From: DAIPHL01 sp036771375
Lineage (GTDB): Bacteria > Synergistota > Synergistia > Synergistales > Synergistaceae
Reading direction: 5' to 3'
DNA: 10,186 nucleotides
NCBI GenBank assembly: GCA_036771375.1
Contig: DAIPHL010000081.1
Span: forward strand, 1-10,186
Notes under the pieces: generated by a model
Databases searched by the model: none
What the model was told of the DNA's origin: nothing
What the model saw: the letters and a program-made list of their open reading frames with translations, nothing else
Made by a program: the position numbers and the translations under genes
Part shown: piece after piece, positions 5,267 to 10,186 of the stretch
How positions within the stretch are numbered: the first letter of the stretch is position 1
How the letters are laid out: each line of letters begins with the position of its first letter

Positions 5267-6346
5267 ATGACGAAGGATAACCGAGAAGAACGTCGGACGA
5301 TCACCTCAAAGCACTTGGGTGCGTTGCGCCTTCGCAGTAAAATGGCCATCGGCATCCTGTCGGTCGTGGTGCTCCTTTTCGCTTCCGTCATCTCCTACGT
5401 CGCTTTTTACTCCGGTAAAGCGGCGAGAAAAAGCGCGGAGGAGCTGGCTCTTGCCTCGGTTCGCGACGCAGCGAACGAAATCGAGATTACGGTCAAGGAG
5501 AACGTTGCCGTTCTCAACGCCATCGCGAGTATGGTCAAGAATACGGAGAGGACAGCTCTCCATTCCCGAAAGAGTGTTTTACGGCTGATGTCCGCAGCGG
5601 TTACACAGACGCCTCAGATCGTCTCCCTCTGGCTTGCCTTCGAGCCCGATGCCTTTGACGGAAGGGACGAGGATTTTCACGAAAAAGACGGTTACGGGAA
5701 AAATGGTCAGTTTGTCGCCTGTTTCGTGAATCAGGACGGGAAGGCGAAGCGAACGCAGGATGTAACCAGCGAAACCATCTACGAACCGAACGCGGGCGAC
5801 TACTATCTCGTTCCTCTGAAGACGGGCAACAGCCGGATCAAGCCGCCCGAGTTCTTTACCTTCCAGACCGGACAAACCACTCTCATCTCCTCGATTTCCG
5901 TCCCCATCGAACTGGACGGAAAGATCGCGGGTGTCGTCGGCATGGACTTCAATTATGCAAGTATACAGAAGTTTGTGGAGTCGCTCCGCCTCGTAAGCGA
6001 GAACGCTTCCTTTTCGCTCGTCGCGTACGACGGAACCGTCATTCAGACAAAGAAGCCGGAGATGATCGGCAAAAACCTCGGCGACCTGTTGAAGGGCGAA
6101 GCGAATGAGATGGAGGTGATGAGAGCCGTCCGGGAGGGCAGCGAGTATCGGGATATCGCCAGATCGCTCCAGACGAACGAAAAATCGTTGCGCGTTTTTA
6201 CACCGACGCATACCGGCATCGAAAAGGAGAGCCTCTCCGTCGTGGGGATCATACCGGAGGCGGATGTGCTGGTCGCTTCGAGGAGAATGACCCGAAACAT
6301 CGTGCTCGTCGCTTTCGTCGGATTTTGGGTGGAGTCGTCTATCTGA
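5267..6346 (+). CDS. Methyl-accepting chemotaxis protein, sensor half (frameshifted gene, part 1)
   Basis: This is the N-terminal half of a membrane chemoreceptor whose reading frame is broken near 6323-6329. It has a basic cytoplasmic start, a first membrane helix at about residues 27-48, and a periplasmic dCache-type sensor at about 49-340. The sensor shows LWLAFEPDAFDGRDEDF (121-137), DYYLVPLKTG (178-187) and TTLISSISVPIELDGKIAGV (204-223) followed by VGMDF, the usual dCache pattern. The Arg-x-Trp part of the known amino-acid-binding dCache motif is not evident (Asp-Tyr-Tyr instead), so the ligand may not be a standard amino acid (inference). The second membrane helix begins near residue 344; the frame then reads WVESSI and stops at a TGA (6344-6346), while the next frame continues the helix and the protein. 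With one base restored the product would be 742 residues. Confidence 0.9.
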   Translation: MTKDNREERRTITSKHLGALRLRSKMAIGILSVVVLLFASVISYVAFYSGKAARKSAEELALASVRDAANEIEITVKENVAVLNAIASMVKNTERTALHSRKSVLRLMSAAVTQTPQIVSLWLAFEPDAFDGRDEDFHEKDGYGKNGQFVACFVNQDGKAKRTQDVTSETIYEPNAGDYYLVPLKTGNSRIKPPEFFTFQTGQTTLISSISVPIELDGKIAGVVGMDFNYASIQKFVESLRLVSENASFSLVAYDGTVIQTKKPEMIGKNLGDLLKGEANEMEVMRAVREGSEYRDIARSLQTNEKSLRVFTPTHTGIEKESLSVVGIIPEADVLVASRRMTRNIVLVAFVGFWVESSI

Positions 6347-7494
6347 TCAGCGGGAGAATCGTTCGGCCCCTGATTGAGCTCTCGGGTATCCTGCAGCGTT
6401 CCGCGCGTTTGGATTTCACCACCGACTCGTCTCATGCCTGGTTGCTTGATTACAGGGACGAGATCGGAGATATGGTCCATTCGTATGTCAAAATGAAGGA
6501 CAGATTGACGGACATGTTGAGATCGCTCAACGTCGAAGCCCACTCGTTCGGGGCGTCCGCGCAGACTTTGGCTGCGATCTCCGAGGAGTCCGTCGCTTCG
6601 ATGGAGGAAGTGAAATCCTCTCTTGATGAGGTGGCGCGTCTTTCGAACGAGAACATCTCCGCGTTGGAACATACGAACACGGGGGTCGACGAGGTCGCGC
6701 ATGCGTCTTCGGCGACGGCGACTTCCGCCGAGGAGGGGGCGGCCATCGCCAGGCGGACTACGGAGCTGACCCGGCAGGCTTTTACGGAAGTGGGGGCCGT
6801 GGTCGACGCCATTCGGAAGGCGGGGGAGAGATCACGTGATAGTGGGCAATCCATCGGAAAAGTCAACGATTCGGTTGGCGCAATTGTCTCGTTCGTATCC
6901 ACGATCACTGGGATCGCGGATCAGACCAATCTGCTTGCCTTGAACGCGGCGATCGAGGCGGCGAGGGCGGGGGAGGCGGGAAGAGGCTTTGCCGTGGTGG
7001 CCGAGGAAGTTCGCAAACTGGCCGAGGAGTCCAGCCAGGCCGCACTGGAGGTACAAAAGCTGATTTCGGTCCTGCAAAGCGATTCGGGAAAGGCGAATTC
7101 GGTGATCGAGGAGATGGAGGCACTGCTCGAGGAAACGATCGGCAAAGCCGGTGAGGCACGGGACGATCTGAATGGAAGCCTGATCGAGGTGGATAAATTG
7201 AGCGGCCATATGCAGACCATTGCGTCGGCGGCGGAGGAGCAGGCGGCTTCCAGCGGCGAGATGGCGAATTCCGTAGGACAGGTCACCAGCGCCACCGCGG
7301 AGATTGGAAGGACCCTTGGAAATATACAGGGGGCAGCAAGCGAAACCGCGGCGGCAAGCGAAAATGTCGCGACGGAAGCCCAAGGCGTTGCCGGGGGTGT
7401 CCAGCGCCTGGAGGATCTACTCTCGCGTTTCCGGTATGACCGCGAGGAAAGAAAGGAAACGAAGGGGACCCTGTCCCTTCGAGTCGGGGACTGA
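6325..7494 (+). CDS. Methyl-accepting chemotaxis protein, signalling half (frameshifted gene, part 2)
   Basis: This frame continues the chemoreceptor directly: the rest of the second membrane helix (LGGVVYLIS), a HAMP linker (GRIVRPLIELSGILQRSARL), then the long coiled-coil cytoplasmic domain. The hairpin tip that binds CheW and CheA is intact (ADQTNLLALNAAIEAARAGE, then GRGFAVVAEEVRKLAEES). Several alanine/glutamate-rich heptads flank it, including a likely methylation stretch (IASAAEEQAASSGEMANSVG). There is no NWETF-like CheR-docking tail; the protein ends RVGD. No ribosome site precedes 6325 and the TTG there is not a natural start. So the half is expressed only if the frame break is a sequencing error or is bypassed. 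Otherwise the gene is a pseudogene. Confidence 0.9.
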   Translation: MGGVVYLISGRIVRPLIELSGILQRSARLDFTTDSSHAWLLDYRDEIGDMVHSYVKMKDRLTDMLRSLNVEAHSFGASAQTLAAISEESVASMEEVKSSLDEVARLSNENISALEHTNTGVDEVAHASSATATSAEEGAAIARRTTELTRQAFTEVGAVVDAIRKAGERSRDSGQSIGKVNDSVGAIVSFVSTITGIADQTNLLALNAAIEAARAGEAGRGFAVVAEEVRKLAEESSQAALEVQKLISVLQSDSGKANSVIEEMEALLEETIGKAGEARDDLNGSLIEVDKLSGHMQTIASAAEEQAASSGEMANSVGQVTSATAEIGRTLGNIQGAASETAAASENVATEAQGVAGGVQRLEDLLSRFRYDREERKETKGTLSLRVGD

Positions 7495-7506
7495 GGACCG
7501 AATGCA

Positions 7507-7547
7507 GGAAAGGCCGAGATCGCCCGCGCGGGCTTTTCGGCCTTTCC
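7507..7547. terminator. Nested hairpin between convergent genes, likely two-way terminator
   Basis: GGAAAGGCCGA (7507-7517) and TCGGCCTTTCC (7537-7547) are perfect 11-base arms. Inside them lies a second stem, GCCC/GGGC (7522-7533), followed by TTTT (7534-7537). The structure starts 12 bases after the chemoreceptor stop and lies between it and the convergent glycosidase gene, where a two-way terminator is expected. The T tract is short on the plus strand and absent after the outer stem, so its strength is uncertain. Confidence 0.65.
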
Positions 7548-7614
7548 GTATGATCATGAAAATGGATCATCTTCTCGACGGCGACACGGCTTGCCAAAAA
7601 CGGGGCGGTCCTTC

Positions 7615-9120
7615 CTATTCCGTCCCAAACCTTTCCACGAGTTCCCATATGTGCGGTTTCTCGAACCCCTTACGCCAGAATGCGGCTCCGGCGAGGTTGT
7701 GTCTGTTTACGAGTCTCATCCGAAGGGAGATCGAACGGCCGTCCTCCATCCAGACGCGGTAGCGTTTCCCGCCTTCCATATATTCGTAGTAATGCTGTCC
7801 GGTTTTCGGGAGCCATCGTTTCGACGCCCCCTTCTCCGCCATCCTCAGGTCCGCGGAGATCATCGACATCGTCTTGGATTTTATCGTGATTTTACCGCCT
7901 TGGTTTCCGCCTTCCACCCATTCCCTGGTGTAAAGGGGAATGCCGAGCAGCAATTTTTTTGCCGGTACTTCGTGCAATGTTTTCAAAAGTGCGGATTCCA
8001 CCCATGGAAGAGACGCCGTGGAACCGGCCTTCGGAGAGGTTCGCCAGTGCTCGTCATACGCCATCAACGCCACATAATCGACGATGGAGGCAAGAGCCTT
8101 CCTTTCGTAGCAAGCGGACCACTTGCTCGGAACCATCACGTCGATCGACATGGTAAGTCCGAGACTCTTTCCTGCGAACGAAAGACTTCTCACGAATTCC
8201 GTAAGCTTACGGGCGTCCTTTACGGCGACGTTCTCGAAATCGATGTTGATCCCGTCGAATCCATATATGGACGCATATGCCAACATCCTGGCGATGAATA
8301 GATTCCGGGCGCTTCTGTTCGCAAGAAACTTCGTCGTCCTGTTTCGATTGAAACCATTTGACACCAGGGCCCATACATCATAGCCTCTCGCGTGTGCGGC
8401 ACGGACGTATGAAAGGCTTCCGCGGCTGGATATCCCTCCTGCTTCGTCCGTCAACGAAAACCAGGTCGGAGATATCACCCGTACTCCCGGTCGCTTCGGC
8501 TCGGCGGTCAAATCGACGTTGTCGTCCTCCACGTGGTCCCACAACAGATTGATTCGTTTTGTGGGGCGGGACGATCTGTCCCGGGGGACCTCTTCCTTCG
8601 GACGTATCCGTGATGGTTCCACGATCACCGAATTCTGTGCCGAGATCTTGCAGGACAATCCCGTCACGGCTTCGATCTCCCGTACGCTTAAGAACTGCCC
8701 GCAATCCTCGCTCCTCGCTTGAAAATCCAGATCGAGGGCGTTTGGTGCAAGGGAGGCGAGCAGAGGTACTCCGAGGACCTTTGCGGGGTTCGTAATCCGG
8801 ACCGAAAAGGACGATCTCTCCTGACTGAACTTTACCGGAAGTTGCAGAAAGGGGAAGATTTCCCGCGGCAGCCAGATATCCTCGGGGACAGCCGTGTCGA
8901 AAAAGCGTCGCACGATCGCCCGGTACGGTGTCGTTTGAACACCGCCCCGTGCGTTTGATACCTCGATCGATAGGTACATTTCATCCGCGCCGTCTGAGAC
9001 GTCGGGGCTCGATCGGCTCTGCCCCGCAGCCGCAAACGATACCGTGCCGTGCAGGAAAAGCGGAAGAACGACGAGAAAGAGCAGCAGGAAAAGTTTTTTT
9101 CGTTCGTTACGGTCTTCGAT
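7615..9120 (-). CDS. Secreted family-18 glycosidase with copper-amine-oxidase-like N-terminal domains; canonical start missing
   Basis: The first ATG in frame is at 8979 (454 codons), but the frame upstream of it encodes a clear signal peptide: basic RNERKK, the hydrophobic LFLLLFLVVLPLFL, then SFAAAG as a cleavage region. I therefore place the start near the ATC codons at 9123/9120, nine bases after GGAG and just past the upstream gene's stop. Counted from the Met at 8979, residues 35-123 look like copper-amine-oxidase-N-terminal-like repeats (WLPREIFPFLQLPVKFS; FLSVREIEAVTGL). From about 142 there is a GH18 barrel with SPTWFSL, VWALVSNGF, the catalytic FDGINIDFE (putative acid Glu249), LMAYDE, GIPLYTREW and AAFWRKGFEKPHIW. 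The closest known type is the YaaH/SleL-like N-acetylglucosaminidases that act on peptidoglycan; chitin-like substrates are also possible. It is the last gene of its operon. Confidence 0.87.
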   Translation of the reverse strand: MEDRNERKKLFLLLFLVVLPLFLHGTVSFAAAGQSRSSPDVSDGADEMYLSIEVSNARGGVQTTPYRAIVRRFFDTAVPEDIWLPREIFPFLQLPVKFSQERSSFSVRITNPAKVLGVPLLASLAPNALDLDFQARSEDCGQFLSVREIEAVTGLSCKISAQNSVIVEPSRIRPKEEVPRDRSSRPTKRINLLWDHVEDDNVDLTAEPKRPGVRVISPTWFSLTDEAGGISSRGSLSYVRAAHARGYDVWALVSNGFNRNRTTKFLANRSARNLFIARMLAYASIYGFDGINIDFENVAVKDARKLTEFVRSLSFAGKSLGLTMSIDVMVPSKWSACYERKALASIVDYVALMAYDEHWRTSPKAGSTASLPWVESALLKTLHEVPAKKLLLGIPLYTREWVEGGNQGGKITIKSKTMSMISADLRMAEKGASKRWLPKTGQHYYEYMEGGKRYRVWMEDGRSISLRMRLVNRHNLAGAAFWRKGFEKPHIWELVERFGTE

Positions 9121-9129
9121 GATGAGAGG

Positions 9130-9522
9130 TCACTCCGATCGACGTCTTCGAGCCTCGACGGGTGTTTTGTCCTTCAACGCTCTGCGTGCCTTCGACGCGA
9201 CGTCCGCCGAGTGTGGCGACGGTTGCATTTCGATCTCTTCCAGGGTTTCCACAACCGCTTTTTCCCATTCGTAGTCGATCGTTCCGATTCCAAACAACAG
9301 CGACACGACCGAGTCTCGTACCGGCTCGCTCTCGCATGAAGCGTGTTTTCTGGCGTAAAAAAGGGCCATATCGAAGAAGCCGGGATCCGTTTTTGAAGTC
9401 TCGGGATGCTCGGAGGCGACCTCGGCCATGACGTCGAGCATTTTCGACGGTCCTTCGTCGGAATCGGCTCGCTCAATGAACGAGGTCCTGTCCATGCCCA
9501 GAATTTCGGTGACAGTCGTCAA
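9130..9522 (-). CDS. Conserved-looking protein of unknown function, 130 residues
   Basis: I do not recognise a family. The product is soluble, acidic in its first half and basic at its end (EARRRRSE), with no signal peptide or membrane helix. It seems all-helical (DPGFFDMALFYARKHA; VVSLLFGIGTIDYEWEKAV; VETLEEIEM; VASKARRAL), perhaps a HEAT-like or TPR-like fold (inference). The start is TTG at 9522, supported by an excellent GGGGAGGGG ribosome site and by the lack of any better start. It lies 18 bp after the serine hydrolase gene and its stop is six bases before the putative glycosidase start, so all three are probably translated as one unit. Position between two envelope proteins suggests a cytoplasmic accessory role, but nothing in the sequence proves it. 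Confidence 0.75.
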   Translation of the reverse strand: MTTVTEILGMDRTSFIERADSDEGPSKMLDVMAEVASEHPETSKTDPGFFDMALFYARKHASCESEPVRDSVVSLLFGIGTIDYEWEKAVVETLEEIEMQPSPHSADVASKARRALKDKTPVEARRRRSE

Positions 9523-9527
9523 CGCAT

Positions 9528-9536
9528 CCCCTCCCC
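9528..9536 (-). promoter_or_regulatory. Ribosome binding site that fixes a TTG start
   Basis: On the minus strand GGGGAGGGG lies five to seven bases before the TTG at 9522. The nearby ATG in the same stretch reads into a stop after two codons, so TTG is the start of the 130-residue protein. Confidence 0.7.
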
Positions 9537-9540
9537 AGGA

Positions 9541-10186
9541 TCAGAACATGAAGCCCAGCAAGCGCCACTCGGCTAAAAATAGCATGTAACCGGTTTGTAC
9601 GCAAGCCACTGCGATCAACAACATTTTTTCGGCCCAGTGGTGGTCCGGGTTGAACAGATTTGCGAGTATCCTGAACCACAGCCAGGCGAGCAGAAGCCCC
9701 CCCACCAATGGGACGACGAACAGCGCTTTGACCTGATAGGGGACGAAAACGACGAATTTCCGTCCGGCGGAGAAAATGGCGATCGCCATGCCGACGACGA
9801 AGGAGAATTGAATCAGGCAGAAGAGCGCCGAAATAGCCCAGAGCTCCCTCGCCGCGCGAAGGCCTTTCTCCCAGGGCAGTTTGCTTTTGTTGATCGCCGT
9901 GCTCACCAGGAAGCCGATCAGCGACAGGAGAAACGTCGCGAAAAAGACGAGAATAAACAGAATCTGCCAGAAATTGCTCTCGTAGAAGGGCAGTTTGTCG
10001 TACGTATGTCCCACATCGTTTTTTGAAAGCGCGATGACCTCACCGAGCTCGTCTCTGGAAAAAAACAGGTACCGGTCCTGCAAAAGACGGTTTTCATCGA
10101 CCAACCGGAACAGTTCCGCTTCCTCTTCTCCGCTCTTGCCGACCGGAAGCCAACGTTCCGGTCGAGCGGAGCCGTCTTCGCCGACC
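9541..10186 (-). CDS. Serine hydrolase (beta-lactamase/PBP-like family), C-terminal membrane part, runs off the right edge
   Basis: The visible 214 codons are open at the right edge. They begin inside a domain ending ...PERWLPVGKSGEEEAELF, RYLFFSRDELGEVIALS, then HTYDKLPFYESNFWQ. This is the pattern that closes class-C beta-lactamase-like serine hydrolases with a C-terminal membrane region. Four hydrophobic helices follow (roughly QILFILVFFATFLLSLIGFL, WAISALFCLIQFSFVVGMAI, ALFVVPLVGGLLLAWLWF and LLIAVACVQTGYMLFLAE). The catalytic SxxK and YxN motifs would lie outside the window, so activity cannot be judged. Such proteins act on the outer face of the membrane, as peptidases or esterases. It is the first visible gene of the minus-strand operon with the 130-residue protein and the family-18 glycosidase. 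Assignment of the family rests on this C-terminal pattern only. Confidence 0.7.
   Translation of the reverse strand, partial: VGEDGSARPERWLPVGKSGEEEAELFRLVDENRLLQDRYLFFSRDELGEVIALSKNDVGHTYDKLPFYESNFWQILFILVFFATFLLSLIGFLVSTAINKSKLPWEKGLRAARELWAISALFCLIQFSFVVGMAIAIFSAGRKFVVFVPYQVKALFVVPLVGGLLLAWLWFRILANLFNPDHHWAEKMLLIAVACVQTGYMLFLAEWRLLGFMF

Noticed and set aside
1..10186. CRISPR arrays, tRNA or rRNA genes, insertion sequences
   Set aside because: I saw no regularly spaced repeats, tRNA- or rRNA-like sequences, transposase motifs or terminal repeats with target duplications.

Overview
The window is a GC-rich bacterial stretch (roughly mid-to-upper 50s %GC by eye) with short intergenic gaps and strong Shine-Dalgarno sites. 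It holds ten protein genes, counting one that is broken by a frameshift and one doubtful ORF, and no RNA gene or recognisable mobile element. The set is a clustered purine operon, an Spx/ArsC-related protein, a dCache chemoreceptor and a family-18 glycosidase carrying copper-amine-oxidase-like domains. This would fit an anaerobic diderm such as a member of the Synergistota, or a Firmicute. That placement is a guess from gene content, not a demonstrated identity.

Region 1 (1-4405, minus strand) is a five-gene purine operon in the order purC-purM-purN-purH-purD. Gaps are 7, 1, 55 and 17 bp, and purD runs off the left edge. Together the genes encode five enzymes of de novo IMP synthesis (steps 2, 3, 5, the SAICAR step, and the last two steps in bifunctional PurH). 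A near-consensus sigma-70 promoter (TTGACA, 16 bp, TATATT) lies just upstream of purC. The same 34 bp also holds a promoter-like pair on the opposite strand and has mirrored ATTGAC/GTCAAT ends. The leader is too short for a riboswitch.

Region 2 (4434-5266) holds a 116-residue thioredoxin-fold protein of the Spx/ArsC-related family, then about 480 bp with one doubtful small ORF, two hairpins and a weak extended -10 site.

Region 3 (5252-7550, plus strand) is a methyl-accepting chemotaxis protein with a periplasmic dCache sensor. Its reading frame is broken inside the second membrane helix by one apparently missing base, so the sensor and the signalling half are in different frames. A long nested hairpin follows, at the point where this gene converges on the next cluster.

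Region 4 (7615-10186, minus strand) looks like an envelope operon: the C-terminal part of a serine hydrolase (beta-lactamase/PBP family) with four membrane helices, cut by the right edge; a 130-residue protein of unknown function; and a secreted family-18 glycosidase. The glycosidase has an intact signal peptide, but no ATG, GTG or TTG in front of it.

I did not find a clearly new biological system. The points most worth checking are the chemoreceptor frameshift, the missing canonical start of the glycosidase, the doubled promoter before purC, and a small palindromic, repeat-like insertion in purH.
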